A stretch of DNA of 64,000 bases from Thermoleptolyngbya sichuanensis A183 (GTDB lineage Bacteria; Cyanobacteriota; Cyanobacteriia; Elainellales; Elainellaceae), in NCBI RefSeq assembly GCF_013177315.1, contig NZ_CP053661.1:1302001-1366000 (forward strand). The letters run 5' to 3'. The notes beneath the pieces were generated by a model. That model was not told the DNA's origin. It saw only the letters and a list, made by a program, of their open reading frames with translations, and searched no databases. Numbering within the stretch: position 1 is the stretch's first letter; the number at the start of each line of letters is the position of its first letter. Both the position numbers and the translations under genes were made by a program. Of the stretch, positions 27,734-36,745 are shown one piece after another.

Positions 27734-28606
27734 TTGTCCGTTCTTCAACGCTTCAAGCAGGATTTGAAAAACGACCTGATCGCAGGTCTGCTGGTGGTGA
27801 TTCCGCTGGCTACGACGATCTGGCTGTCGTTTACGATCGCAAGCTGGGCGATCGCCTTTTTGACGCGCATCCCCAAGCAGATCAACCCGTTTAACGATTT
27901 TCCGCCGATTTTGGGTGATTTTCTCAACCTGGTAGTTGGCTTCACCGTGCCGCTGGCGCTAATCCTGCTCATTGGGCTGATGGCTCGCAACATCGCCGGA
28001 CGCTGGCTGCTGGATGTGGGAGAGCGTCTGCTGCAAGCCATTCCGCTGGCAGGATCGGTCTACAAAACCCTGAAGCAACTGCTGGAAACGCTGCTGCGCG
28101 ACACAAACGACCGTTTTCGGCGAGTCGTGCTGGTGGAATATCCCCGACGCGGCGTGTGGGCGATCGCCTTCGTCACCAGTGCATTCACCGCCGATATCGC
28201 CGGCCCCTTGTCGGGCAAGATGCTGAGCCTGTTTATTCCCACTACCCCCAACCCCACGACGGGCTGGTATGCCGTCGTACCCGAAACCGAAGTCATCAAC
28301 CTGGCAATGTCGGTAGAAGATGCGTTTAAGGTGGTTGTCTCTGGCGGCATTGTCGGCCCCAACCTGGCCAGTGCGCTGCCCGCAGGCGGACTGCCGCCCG
28401 GAAACCCGCCTGCGGGAACCCTTGCGACGGGCGGGCTGAACCCTGCTAACGTAGGAACGAGCAGCTATGGCGATCGCCCTGCGACGGCCAAGGACACCCG
28501 TCCCCTCGATCTGGTTTTGGATGAACCACTGATGGAGTCGCCGTTTGAAAACGCCTCCCCCGAAGCCAAGCGTCAGTCCGTGCCGCTGCCATCTGACCCA
28601 GTTTGA
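27734..28606 (+). CDS. DUF502 family membrane protein
   Basis: The 290-residue protein has DLIAGLLVVIPLATTIWLSFTIASWAI and a second hydrophobic hairpin (LVVGFTVPLALILLIGLMARNI). GRWLLDVGERLLQAIPLAGSVYKTLKQLLETL and VLVEYPRRGVWAIAFVTS, typical of DUF502, follow. A Pro/Gly-rich, acidic tail of about 80 residues is variable. It probably starts at TTG 27734, with GGGAG 8-12 bp upstream; no ATG is available near the conserved N-terminus. Function is unknown. In cyanobacteria this gene often precedes nusB, as here. Confidence 0.82.
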   Translation: MSVLQRFKQDLKNDLIAGLLVVIPLATTIWLSFTIASWAIAFLTRIPKQINPFNDFPPILGDFLNLVVGFTVPLALILLIGLMARNIAGRWLLDVGERLLQAIPLAGSVYKTLKQLLETLLRDTNDRFRRVVLVEYPRRGVWAIAFVTSAFTADIAGPLSGKMLSLFIPTTPNPTTGWYAVVPETEVINLAMSVEDAFKVVVSGGIVGPNLASALPAGGLPPGNPPAGTLATGGLNPANVGTSSYGDRPATAKDTRPLDLVLDEPLMESPFENASPEAKRQSVPLPSDPV

Positions 28607-28666
28607 GCGTTTCCGCCAGCCTGCCCTCTGTTTCCACTTGAATTTTTTAAGGATTGAGAACCCGAC

Positions 28667-29320
28667 ATGCAAGCTCGACGCATTGCGCGAGAACTGGCGT
28701 TGCTGAGCGTGAGCCAGCTTCCATCCAAGCCCGAAAAACTGGAGGCTCAACAGCTTCAGTCCGTCGCCCTAGCCGCCGTGCGGACGCTGACGGGCGAAGC
28801 TCACGACATGCTGGAAACCGCCGCCGCCGAGGTGGAGCGGGGGAGCGATCGCCTATTGGCCAGTGAAACCAAAGCCCAGGATCTCGACAGCGCCCGCGTT
28901 ATGGTGAAAGAAGCGCTGGAACTGGCTCAAGCAGCCATCAACCGGATTGGCACCGCCGTCGAACTGCCGGAAATACTGCAACTCGCCAATCATCAGGAAG
29001 TGCGCGACTACACTCTGGCGCTGCTGCAAACCGTCAGCATCCGCCGCGCCGAAATCGATCAGATTATTTCCGCCGCAATGGTAGACTGGCAGCTTCATCG
29101 GCTTCCCCAGATCGACCGCGATATTCTGCGGCTGGCTGTGGCGGAGTTTCAATACATGGGCATTCCTGACAAAGTGGCGATTAACGAAGCCGTTGAGCTA
29201 GCCAAACGCTATAGCGACGACGATGGGCATCGCTTTATCAACGGCGTGCTGCGGCGGGTGGTCGAGAAGCCCGAAGACAGGCCCGAAGACAGGCCCGAAG
29301 ATAAGCTCGAAAAAGCCTGA
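28667..29320 (+). CDS. nusB: transcription antitermination factor NusB
   Basis: The 217-residue protein begins [15 protein letters not shown] and ends with the conserved [54 protein letters not shown]. It is longer than enterobacterial NusB because of an inserted middle section, as in other cyanobacteria. NusB joins NusE (S10) on boxA to support rRNA transcription. The tail has three PEDR/PEDK units from a 12-bp coding repeat. Located between DUF502 and ftsY. Confidence 0.92.
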   Translation: MQARRIARELALLSVSQLPSKPEKLEAQQLQSVALAAVRTLTGEAHDMLETAAAEVERGSDRLLASETKAQDLDSARVMVKEALELAQAAINRIGTAVELPEILQLANHQEVRDYTLALLQTVSIRRAEIDQIISAAMVDWQLHRLPQIDRDILRLAVAEFQYMGIPDKVAINEAVELAKRYSDDDGHRFINGVLRRVVEKPEDRPEDRPEDKLEKA

Positions 29321-29578
29321 AGACCCCTTAGATGACCCGCAGCCCAAGCGTTCTAATTCTAAACCAAGGCTTTATCAGACTTTCCCCGGCCGCCGTTCCG
29401 ATGGGCCGCACTTCCAGCCTTGCCCTGTTCCGGGTTGGCGGAAATCTCTTCACTAGGAAAAACGCAAGCACTATAAGCTAGCTTATAGATGAAGCGGAAA
29501 TCTGGATGCAGCGGCTCCAGGCGCTCTTGGGCGTTTGCTCCTGATCCAGAGCAATGTCCCTAACCCCTGACCCTCCCT

Positions 29579-31141
29579 ATGTCGTCGTTTAATTGGTTCA
29601 ACCGTCAATACGAAAACCAGCCCGCTGAGGCAGAGCCAGATCCACAGAAAGGCGCTGCCCCAGCGCCAAAGTCGAAAGCGCCTGCCGATGCTGCTGCGGG
29701 TGAAGCGGCGATCGCCCAAGACTATCTCGCCTGGGCAAAGTCTGCCTACAAAAATATTCAAAAGCGCCAGCAGGAAACCGCTGAGTCCACCACGCCCGAA
29801 ACCGTTACAGAACTCGCTACGACGGACGAAGCCGCGTCAGGGGCGATCGCCGATTCATCTGCGGCTGAAAAAACCGCATCGAACCCCTCTGAAGCAGTAG
29901 CGCCCAGCGAACTATCAACGGCTGCCGCGCCAGAAACCGCGCCAGAAACTGCACCAGAAACTGCGCCAGAGACGGCTGCGGCTCCGCTCCCCTTTTGGGC
30001 CCAGGCCGAGGCCGAGCGGCAGGCCCGCCTGGAGCAACTCAAAGCAGAAGCGGCCCAAGAAGCAGCAGCGGAAGCTGAAAAACTGGCTACTGAATCAGCC
30101 AGCCCAACGGACTCCGCCCCAGAACCGGATCTTCCCCTGGATGAGAGCTTCCTTTGGTCGGCGCAGGTGCTAGCCTCCCAGGGCCGCCGGGCCGACCAAG
30201 TAGATCTGGAGGAAATTACCTGGCTCAAGCGCCTGCGCCAGGGACTCGACAAGACGCGACGCAGCCTGGTGAACCAACTGCGGGCGATCGTCGGTCAGGG
30301 GCCGCTCAACCAAGATGCGGTGATGGAGATCGAGTCGCTGCTGCTCCAGGCAGACGTGGGCGTGGAGGCGACGGATCGGATCATCGAGCGCTTGCAGGAC
30401 AAACTGCGCCAGGAATCTCTGCCCCCCGAAGCGGCGATCGCCTATCTTAAAGAAATCCTGCGAGACATGCTCGACAACCCCGGCGGCAAGCCTGTTAGTC
30501 CCACCTTTGCTCCCGAAAAGGACACCCTCAACATCTGGCTGATGACGGGGGTTAATGGCGCGGGCAAAACCACGACCATCGGTAAAATTGCCCACATCGC
30601 CCAAAAATCGGGCTACAAAACCCTGATTGGCGCAGCCGACACCTTCCGAGCCGCTGCCGTGCAGCAGGTGAAAGTGTGGGGCGATCGCAGCAACGTAGAA
30701 GTCATCGCCAACCCTGGCAAAAACACCGACCCCGCCGCCGTCGTATTCGACGCAATCACAGCGGCCCAGGCGCGGGGAACCGAACTGCTGCTCATCGACA
30801 CGGCAGGCCGGCTGCAAAACAAGAAAAACCTAATGGATGAACTCGCCAAAGTTCGCCGCATCATCGACAAAAAAGCACCAGATGCCCGTATCGAGTCGCT
30901 GCTGGTGTTAGACTCCACTCTGGGGCAAAATGGCTTGCGCCAAGCTGAGGTGTTCTCCGAAGCCGCCCAGCTAAGCGGAGTTGTGCTAACCAAGCTAGAT
31001 GGCACAGCCAAAGGCGGCATCGCGCTGGCCGTCGTGCAGCAGTTGGGGTTGCCCATCCGCTTCATCGGCGCAGGGGAAGGAATTGAAGATTTGCGCCCCT
31101 TCTCTAGCTATGAGTTTGTGGAAGCGCTGTTGAGCGGCTAG
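29579..31141 (+). CDS. ftsY: signal recognition particle receptor FtsY
   Basis: The 520-residue protein has an acidic, Ala/Glu-rich N-terminal domain of about 200 residues, with four PETA units at about residues 119-134 from a 12-bp tandem repeat. The NG domain follows, with GVNGAGKTTTIGKIA, AADTFRAAAVQQ, LLIDTAGRLQNKKNLMDEL and TKLDGTAKGG. It binds the SRP GTPase Ffh and brings ribosome-nascent chains to the membrane or thylakoid. ATG 29579 gives an N-terminus (SSFNWFNRQYE) like other cyanobacterial FtsY proteins. Confidence 0.95.
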   Translation: MSSFNWFNRQYENQPAEAEPDPQKGAAPAPKSKAPADAAAGEAAIAQDYLAWAKSAYKNIQKRQQETAESTTPETVTELATTDEAASGAIADSSAAEKTASNPSEAVAPSELSTAAAPETAPETAPETAPETAAAPLPFWAQAEAERQARLEQLKAEAAQEAAAEAEKLATESASPTDSAPEPDLPLDESFLWSAQVLASQGRRADQVDLEEITWLKRLRQGLDKTRRSLVNQLRAIVGQGPLNQDAVMEIESLLLQADVGVEATDRIIERLQDKLRQESLPPEAAIAYLKEILRDMLDNPGGKPVSPTFAPEKDTLNIWLMTGVNGAGKTTTIGKIAHIAQKSGYKTLIGAADTFRAAAVQQVKVWGDRSNVEVIANPGKNTDPAAVVFDAITAAQARGTELLLIDTAGRLQNKKNLMDELAKVRRIIDKKAPDARIESLLVLDSTLGQNGLRQAEVFSEAAQLSGVVLTKLDGTAKGGIALAVVQQLGLPIRFIGAGEGIEDLRPFSSYEFVEALLSG

Positions 31142-31229
31142 GCTGGACTGTATGCTCTGGACGGTATGCTTTGGCCTCATGCTTTAGCCTCGGCTATGGG
31201 CTAGTCTAATCTCCCCCCAATCCTGACTC

Positions 31230-31811
31230 ATGCCCCCTCAACCCTCAACCTCCGAGGAAGCGCACCTGCTGGCCCGCATCGCCCAGCAGGATCAATCTGC
31301 CCTATCCCTCCTGTACGACCGCTATGCGCGAGTGCTGTATTCCCTGGCATTTCGGATTTTGGGGTCGGTCGAAGAGGCAGAAGAAATTGTGCTGGACGTG
31401 TTTAGCCAGGTGTGGAAGCTGGCAGGGCGCTATGATCCCCAGCGTGGACGGGTAGACGCATGGCTATTCATGCTCACCCGCAGCCGCTCGCTCGACCGAC
31501 TGCGATCGCTCCAGCGCGTCAGCAAAGCTGTCGAGTCTTCTACCGAAGCCGCAAAAACAGTCCCCCAAGCACAGATCTCAGATCCGACAGAAGACGTATT
31601 AATAAATGAACGGCGCGATCGCCTGTTGGCAGCAATGCAGCGACTGCCCGTAGAACAGCGCGAGGTGCTTGAGCTAGCTTACTACGAAGGATTGACCCAT
31701 GTAGAAATCGCAACCAAGACCGGAAAATCTCTGGGAACGGTGAAAACGCGCATCCGTCTGGGTTTGAACAAACTCCGACAGGTGCTTGATGCACTCGACT
31801 TGTTAGATTGA
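31230..31811 (+). CDS. ECF-type RNA polymerase sigma factor
   Basis: The 193-residue protein has region 2 (LLYDRYARVLYSLAFRIL ... VWKLAGRYDPQRGRVDAWLFMLTRSRSLDRLR) and region 4 (MQRLPVEQREVLELAYYEGLTHVEIA ... SLGTVKTRIRLGLNKLR) with no region 3, so it is group IV. It probably works with the cupin-type protein encoded at 32571, normally an adjacent anti-sigma. The two are separated by 759 bp that contain a mobile repeat. Target promoters are not identified. Confidence 0.9.
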   Translation: MPPQPSTSEEAHLLARIAQQDQSALSLLYDRYARVLYSLAFRILGSVEEAEEIVLDVFSQVWKLAGRYDPQRGRVDAWLFMLTRSRSLDRLRSLQRVSKAVESSTEAAKTVPQAQISDPTEDVLINERRDRLLAAMQRLPVEQREVLELAYYEGLTHVEIATKTGKSLGTVKTRIRLGLNKLRQVLDALDLLD

Positions 31812-31824
31812 GGACTTGTTAGAG

Positions 31825-31892
31825 TAAGGAGTCTTTTGGGCCCCCCGAAACTCGGAAGAACGCTGAAAAGATTGGACGCTGCATACATTAGA
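31825..31892. repeat. 68-bp direct repeat, left copy, flanking the 140-bp element
   Basis: It starts TAAGGAGTCTTTTGGG and ends GCTGCATACATTAGA. It is repeated at 32029-32096 with two or so changes (GTCTTTTGGG versus GCCTTTTGGT). The two copies lie on either side of the 140-bp repeat and share its terminal bases. Confidence 0.9.
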
Positions 31893-32029
31893 GCTAATTT
31901 ATGAAGCAAATCTTAAGAAGCCTGAAACTCTTGGCATGTGTGGCTTTGAGGTCATGCTTGCCCAGGAAAAGCGGTTTCTCGGAAATCCTTGATTAACAAG
32001 GCTTTCAGGCTCCTTTACAAATTAGCTCT
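31890..32029. repeat. 140-bp MITE-like element, copy 1
   Basis: It begins AGAGCTAATTTATG and ends ACAAATTAGCTCT, so its ends are inverted repeats with one mismatch. Internal AGCCTGAAA and TTTCAGGCT form a second inverted pair. The sequence is identical to 38244-38383 except for one C/T difference. It has no coding capacity and sits between the ECF sigma gene and its putative anti-sigma. Confidence 0.92.
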
Positions 32030-32096
32030 AAGGAGCCTTTTGGTCCCCCCGAAACTCGGAAGAACGCTGAAAAGATTGGACGCTGCATACATTAGA
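32029..32096. repeat. 68-bp direct repeat, right copy
   Basis: See the left copy at 31825-31892. Between here and the next gene at 32571 the sequence is full of degenerate words such as GATGCTGCATACAC and GCAGCATAGC, with no gene or clear promoter. Confidence 0.9.
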
Positions 32097-32570
32097 TAGA
32101 TGCTGCATACACTTACACTTGCATACACTATAGAGTGCGGATGCAACACAAGTAGATAGAAACACAGAATCCAAAAAGCAGAACCCAAAAATATGATGAT
32201 GCAACTATCGTGCAGCTATTTCACAGCCATAGCGCAACGGCAATGCTGCTGAACGGTGCTATTAGCCCAACACGGCTTGCACTAGTCAACAGGGTCGCAG
32301 CATAGCAGCATAGCCGTCCTACGTTGTGAGGTGGTATTCCGGCCCGACATGGCTTGCACCTGCAACAAGCGGCGACAGATGCATCATAGCCAGCAGCGCA
32401 GCTATAGGCATCAGCACGAAGCATAGACGCAGAGCATAGATGCAAAGCGCAGAGATCCAAAGATATTGAGATGTATTGAGATAAACATGGGTCAGTATAG
32501 AAAAACGCTTGGTCAATCGTTTAGCACCGTCAGAACGCTTACCAAATCCACAAGCTAGGATGAAGAAATA

Positions 32571-33287
32571 ATGACAGCAGTAACTATGGATCACGCCCCC
32601 TGCTTGTGTGACTTGGCTGCACTGTACGCCCTTGGGCTGCTAGACGATGCAGGGCTTCAGCAGATTAACGACTATCTAGAGGAATGTCCAGAATTGGCCA
32701 CTGAAATGGCCGAACTGGAAGAAACCGTGGCTATGCTGCCCTATAGTTTGGAGTTGGTGTCGCCTGCTGCCGATCTGAAGGATCGACTGTTTCAGCGGAT
32801 TTATCAAGACACGGTTCAGCCCGCTGGCTCAGTCCCGTCCGAATCCGCCTCTCCGCCGGTCGCAGAACCGCTCGCCTCCTTTTCATTCCGCCAGGTACGC
32901 GAGGCTGTTGCTGCCGCACGGGTATTGATGCGCCAGTTTTCTAGCGGCAACCGACTGACCGTGCGCGGTCGCGACCTTGACTGGCAGCCCTATCGGGTTC
33001 CTGGTGTTTCCGTCGCTCCGCTCTACGTAGATCTGGCAAAGCGAGAAGTAACCGCGCTGCTCAAGGCGGAGCCGGGTGCAGTCTATCCGATTCATCGTCA
33101 TGCGGCTCCCGAAGAGATTTACATGCTCGATGGTGATCTGAGAATTGACGGTGAGGTGTATGGCGCAGGGGACTACATTCGCTCTCGCCAGGGAACGGTG
33201 CATGAGCCATCTGAAACGGTGGGCGGCTGCATGTTCTTGGTGCGAACTTCGCTAGACGATGAGTATTTTCAGCTTCAAGCGCACTAG
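32571..33287 (+). CDS. putative anti-sigma factor with C-terminal cupin (ChrR-like)
   Basis: The 238-residue protein starts with an anti-sigma-like helical domain (DHAPCLCDLAALYALGLLDDAGLQQINDYLEECPELATEMAELEETV). It ends with a ChrR-type cupin: PIHRHAAPEEIYMLDGDLRIDGEVYGAGDYI ... GTVHEPSE, which supplies His/Glu metal ligands. ChrR-like proteins hold an ECF sigma factor until singlet oxygen or another stress is sensed. The canonical zinc motif HxxxCxxC is only partly recognisable here (His8 and Cys11, Cys13). The likely sigma partner is at 31230. The stop is the first base triplet of a 12-bp duplication. Confidence 0.78.
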   Translation: MTAVTMDHAPCLCDLAALYALGLLDDAGLQQINDYLEECPELATEMAELEETVAMLPYSLELVSPAADLKDRLFQRIYQDTVQPAGSVPSESASPPVAEPLASFSFRQVREAVAAARVLMRQFSSGNRLTVRGRDLDWQPYRVPGVSVAPLYVDLAKREVTALLKAEPGAVYPIHRHAAPEEIYMLDGDLRIDGEVYGAGDYIRSRQGTVHEPSETVGGCMFLVRTSLDDEYFQLQAH

Positions 33288-33308
33288 GTGATTAATTAGG
33301 TGATTAAT
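33285..33308. repeat. 12-bp direct duplication starting at the anti-sigma stop codon
   Basis: TAGGTGATTAAT occurs twice in direct succession; the first TAG is the stop of the preceding gene. Confidence 0.9.
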
Positions 33309-33376
33309 ATTCAAGCACGGTTAATATTCGAGCACGAGCGCTAATCCTGCTAACCCCAACTCCTGCTGCATCCTCT

Positions 33377-34132
33377 GTGTCCCAGTTTCAGCGGCTTACC
33401 ATTGCGCCTGACCAGATCAGTGGGTCGTATATCCGACTGACACCAGAGCAGCAGCACTACTTGTGGCGAGTGTTGCGGCTTCAGGCGGGCGATCGCCTAT
33501 TGGCAATGGATGGTCTGGGGCAGTGCTGGCTGGTTGCCGTCGAGCCGCCCGACCAGATGCAAATTCTAGAGGAACAGATCCCAATTGCACCCACAGAACT
33601 GCCGCGCCCTGTTGTGCTGCTGATTGCCATGCCCAAGGGGCAGGGCATGGACGACATTGTTCGCCAGGCAACGGAACTGGGCGCAGCGCAGATTATGCCG
33701 ATTTTGAGCGATCGCACGCTACTCAACCCCAGTCCCCAAAAGCTCGATCGCTGGCGGCGCATTGCCCAAGAGGCTGCGGAACAATCCGAACGGCAGTTCG
33801 TGCCCACGATCGGTGAGCCCCAGTCCTGGAGCGACGCGCTCACGGTCTGGAATGCGGAGACTTGCGATGCTTATCTGTGCGAGGCGCGGGGCGATCGCCC
33901 TCATCTGCTCCAAAAACTCTTGCCAACTCGTGGAGCCTCCCCATCGACCAAACCAGTGGCAATCGCCATTGGCCCCGAAGGCGGCTGGACCGATGCCGAA
34001 ATCGACGGGGCGATCGCCGCAGGCTATCGAGTTGTCTCGCTGGGGCGGCGCGTGCTGCGAGCCATCACCGCACCTGCGGCCGCGCTGTCAATCCTTGCAG
34101 CCGCCTTGGAGCAAGACATGCCTTCCAGCTAA
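33377..34132 (+). CDS. rsmE: 16S rRNA m3U1498 methyltransferase RsmE
   Basis: The 251-residue protein starts at GTG 33377 (SQFQRLTIAPDQ). It has the N-terminal PUA-like part (HYLWRVLRLQAGDRLLAMDG) and the SPOUT methyltransferase knot with ALPKGQGMDDI-like AMPKGQGMDDIVRQATELGAA, IGPEGGWTDAEI and SLGRRVLRAITAPAAALSILAA. It methylates U1498 of 16S rRNA in the decoding centre. A terminator lies about 215 bp beyond the stop. Confidence 0.93.
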   Translation: MSQFQRLTIAPDQISGSYIRLTPEQQHYLWRVLRLQAGDRLLAMDGLGQCWLVAVEPPDQMQILEEQIPIAPTELPRPVVLLIAMPKGQGMDDIVRQATELGAAQIMPILSDRTLLNPSPQKLDRWRRIAQEAAEQSERQFVPTIGEPQSWSDALTVWNAETCDAYLCEARGDRPHLLQKLLPTRGASPSTKPVAIAIGPEGGWTDAEIDGAIAAGYRVVSLGRRVLRAITAPAAALSILAAALEQDMPSS

Positions 34133-34454
34133 TTTTATTGGCAAGTTGATACAAGTAGAACTTACGCATCTGCGTGATTGCTCAGGAGGTGTGCCCGCTA
34201 GAACCCCAAAAACTTGCTACAAGACCAAATTTCAAATCCAAATCCAAAAAGCTGCCGTTGAACCCTTCAACAGCAGCTCTCAAGCTAGCCAAATTTCAAT
34301 CTAGCCAAGAACCTAAATCTAGCCAAAAAATCAGCCAAGACCAAAGGCAAAAGGGGAACTAGGCCAAACCGCTCCGGCAGCTCCCCTTTTTAAGGGAGAT
34401 TTAGGAGGATCGACTCAGGGCAATCAACGACCTGGAAAGCTTTAAAGCACTGAC
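34133..34454. other. 322-bp gap between rsmE and the MGLIKKLIGG-type gene
   Basis: It contains AAATCCAAATCC-like words near 34230 and AATCTAGCCAA repeats near 34300, then the terminator at 34349-34394. A 62-codon plus-strand frame over it is not convincing. Confidence 0.6.
34349..34394 (+). terminator. probable rsmE terminator
   Basis: AAAAGGGGA (34349-34357) pairs with TCCCCTTTT (34382-34390) and is followed by further T. The loop is about 24 nt, longer than usual. Confidence 0.5.
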
Positions 34455-34889
34455 TTAGCCCTGGGATCTGACCTGACGCGCCATGTCTAGAAACGGATTG
34501 AGGCTGGGGCCAGGGCGACGACGACCGCTCCGGCTGCTGCTCAACACCACAAAATTCGGCGCAAAGGTTTGATCAGCCGCAGGCGAAGCCTCAGGTGTAG
34601 GCTTGGCAGCCGGAGCCGGGGACGGAGCCGCAGCCGCAGGAGCCTTGCCATTCGACGTAACATCCGTTGCAGGAGGCGCAACCGTAGCCACAGCCGCCGC
34701 AGGGGCAGGGGCAGCCACGGGCGCTTCAGTCGTCGCAGGGGCAGCCTCAGCAACCGGAGCCGCAGGCGCAGCACTACTAGAAGGCTCAGCCTCTAGAAAA
34801 TATTCTGAAGACTTGCCCAAGCCCAGCAGCTTGCCCAGCCCACCCAAAAACGAGAACAGTCCCCCAATTAGTTTCTTAATTAAACCCAT
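34455..34889 (-). CDS. conserved cyanobacterial hypothetical protein (MGLIKKLIGG type)
   Basis: The 144-residue protein starts at ATG 34889 with MGLIKKLIGGLFSFLGGLGKLL, an amphipathic or membrane-attaching helix, then KSSEYFLEAEPSSSAAP. A long Ala/Pro-rich linker follows, and a short conserved-looking end (PNFVVLSSSRSGRRRPGPSLNPFLDMARQV). The N- and C-terminal blocks recur in cyanobacterial hypothetical proteins. Function is unknown. It lies downstream of mreBCD in the same direction but 320 bp away. Confidence 0.7.
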   Translation of the reverse strand: MGLIKKLIGGLFSFLGGLGKLLGLGKSSEYFLEAEPSSSAAPAAPVAEAAPATTEAPVAAPAPAAAVATVAPPATDVTSNGKAPAAAAPSPAPAAKPTPEASPAADQTFAPNFVVLSSSRSGRRRPGPSLNPFLDMARQVRSQG

Positions 34890-35208
34890 TGTTGCGATCG
34901 CTCCAAGAAATGCGTCTGTGTGTTCAATGCGTCTATGTGGTCGCAAAAGCTTTTTTCGTCAAGAAAACGCAGGAGAATCCCTAAATTTTCTCGCTCGTCA
35001 TCTAATCTTTTGGCTGAACGTGCTGCTCCGGTCGCTTAGCATATCAGCTTTGGGTAAAAATACTTAGAGCCTTCTCTGGAAGCCAGACTGAGCAAGATTT
35101 CAGCTACCCCTATTATCCCTGTCAATGGACATTCAGAGATGCGTTGTTGACCAAGTTGATCAAAAAATTTTAGACACCGTGGATCAGTGGTAACGCCCCA
35201 GTTCCTCT
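34890..35208. other. 319-bp gap between mreD and the hypothetical gene
   Basis: No gene or clear terminator is seen. The segment is AT-richer than its surroundings and likely carries the promoter of the minus-strand gene at 34889. Confidence 0.5.
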
Positions 35209-35784
35209 CTAGGCCTGGAGTTGATCTGCCAGACTCACTCGCTGCCACCAGCGATTCAGTGGGTAATAAAGCGCTGGTGCCCAGAGGCTACTGAGAATGG
35301 CAGAGCAGAGGGCAATTTGCTGGTGATAGTTCCAAATCTCTGAAAGCGTGCGGGAGGAAAGGCGATCGGGTACTCGTAGATCTTGAAGCATGAATTGAAA
35401 CGCCGTCACGGTTTCCGCAATCACCGCCATGCCAAACACAATCAGCGCCACCGAAATAAAGTCTTCTTGGATATAGCGCTGCTTTTGAATCAATGCTGTA
35501 AGCAACCCCACCAGCGCGAGACTCAGTGTATGAGTTGGGTTGGCCGCCGTCATGCCGTCTTGCAGCAGCCCCAGCACAACTCCGGCGATCGCACCCTGCC
35601 AGGGCGATCGCTTGACACTCCAGGCCACAACCCAGATCAGCAGCCAGTTTGGCCCCACCCCCAACAGTTCCATCCCTACAAACCGGGTTGGCAAAACCAG
35701 CAAACAGGCCAAGACTGAGCCAGCCGTTACCAGTGCATTTAGCGCCTGCCTCAAATAAGGACTCAGAAGCAGCAAATCATTCAT
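35209..35784 (-). CDS. mreD: rod shape-determining protein MreD
   Basis: The 191-residue membrane protein has five or so hydrophobic segments, including MELLGVGPNWLLIWVVAWS and GAIAGVVLGLLQDGMTAANPTHTLSLALVGLL. The latter resembles the conserved MreD block around the G-x-L-x-D loop. It follows mreC with 18 bp between. MreD takes part in the elongation complex; its exact role is unclear. Confidence 0.87.
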   Translation of the reverse strand: MNDLLLLSPYLRQALNALVTAGSVLACLLVLPTRFVGMELLGVGPNWLLIWVVAWSVKRSPWQGAIAGVVLGLLQDGMTAANPTHTLSLALVGLLTALIQKQRYIQEDFISVALIVFGMAVIAETVTAFQFMLQDLRVPDRLSSRTLSEIWNYHQQIALCSAILSSLWAPALYYPLNRWWQRVSLADQLQA

Positions 35785-35802
35785 AGCACTTAGGCAGGAT
35801 CA

Positions 35803-36603
35803 TCAGGGCAAGGTCGAGTCTGGTGGCGGCGGGGGCGGCGGGGGCGGTTCAGTAGCAGCAGGTTTTGGATTGGGCGCAACCAGCACCCAGTCCAATGTGC
35901 TAATCGGGGCCGATAGCTCGACAATGGCCTCTGGGGCAGGGCTTTTGCTAAAGTCTACTGACTCAATGCGCCCCACAGGCAGCCCTGGCGGAAACAGCTG
36001 GCTAAACGACGACGTAGACACGACATCCCCCGGTTTCACATCCGGCACCTTTTCAAAAAACTCCATCACTGCCCGATTGCCCGACTGCCCCCGCATGTAG
36101 CCCATAAAGCGAGAGCGGCTAACCGTCACGCCGATACGACTGGTGGGATCACTCACCAACAGCACACGGCTTGTATTCGCCGTCACTTGTACCACTCGCC
36201 CCACCAGTCCGCCCGTTCCCGAGACAATAGAACCAACTTCTACCCCGTCTCTCCTTCCCCGTCCCAAGGTCACCTGCTGCCACCAGTGGTCAGCGCTGCG
36301 CCCAATAATCGGAGCCGCAATCCCCGGTTGTGGCTGCGTCGTATTGTAGTTCAACAATTCTTGGAGTCGGCGGTTTTGGCTTTCTAGCTCAATTAAGCGC
36401 TGCTGCAACTCTTGAACCTGGGCGTTATTCAGGATTTCGGCGCGAGTCGGGCCTTTAGCCTGAAACGGGGCGCTGATCGCTCGATATAGCTCTAGCACAA
36501 ATGCACCCTGGGTTTGCCTGAGCATCCACGCAGTGCTAAGAGCCAGCACTGCTAGCCCCAGCCGCAACCCATTCTTCCCCCACCATCGACGCAGTACGTA
36601 CAT
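35803..36603 (-). CDS. mreC: rod shape-determining protein MreC
   Basis: The 266-residue protein has an N-terminal anchor (LGLAVLALSTAWML) and a coiled coil (NAQVQELQQRLIELESQNRRLQELLNY) at about residues 60-86. The MreC beta domain follows, with GSIVSGTGGLVGRVVQVTANTSRVLLVSDPTSRIGVTVSRSR. It ends in a Pro-rich tail (nine Pro in succession near the end). MreC scaffolds PBP2/RodA with MreB on the periplasmic side; a PBP2 gene is encoded at 41695. Confidence 0.93.
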   Translation of the reverse strand: MYVLRRWWGKNGLRLGLAVLALSTAWMLRQTQGAFVLELYRAISAPFQAKGPTRAEILNNAQVQELQQRLIELESQNRRLQELLNYNTTQPQPGIAAPIIGRSADHWWQQVTLGRGRRDGVEVGSIVSGTGGLVGRVVQVTANTSRVLLVSDPTSRIGVTVSRSRFMGYMRGQSGNRAVMEFFEKVPDVKPGDVVSTSSFSQLFPPGLPVGRIESVDFSKSPAPEAIVELSAPISTLDWVLVAPNPKPAATEPPPPPPPPPDSTLP

Positions 36604-36745
36604 TAGCCGCGCTCAATCCTCATCGCCAGCGCTTCACACAAGTCCTGAAATGCTTGATACGAATCCTGAGAGGAATCCCCACGAAAACTGGAAATACTTG
36701 CTCAGAACACCAATTCAGAATACTGGTAAGCTATACAGCCTTACG

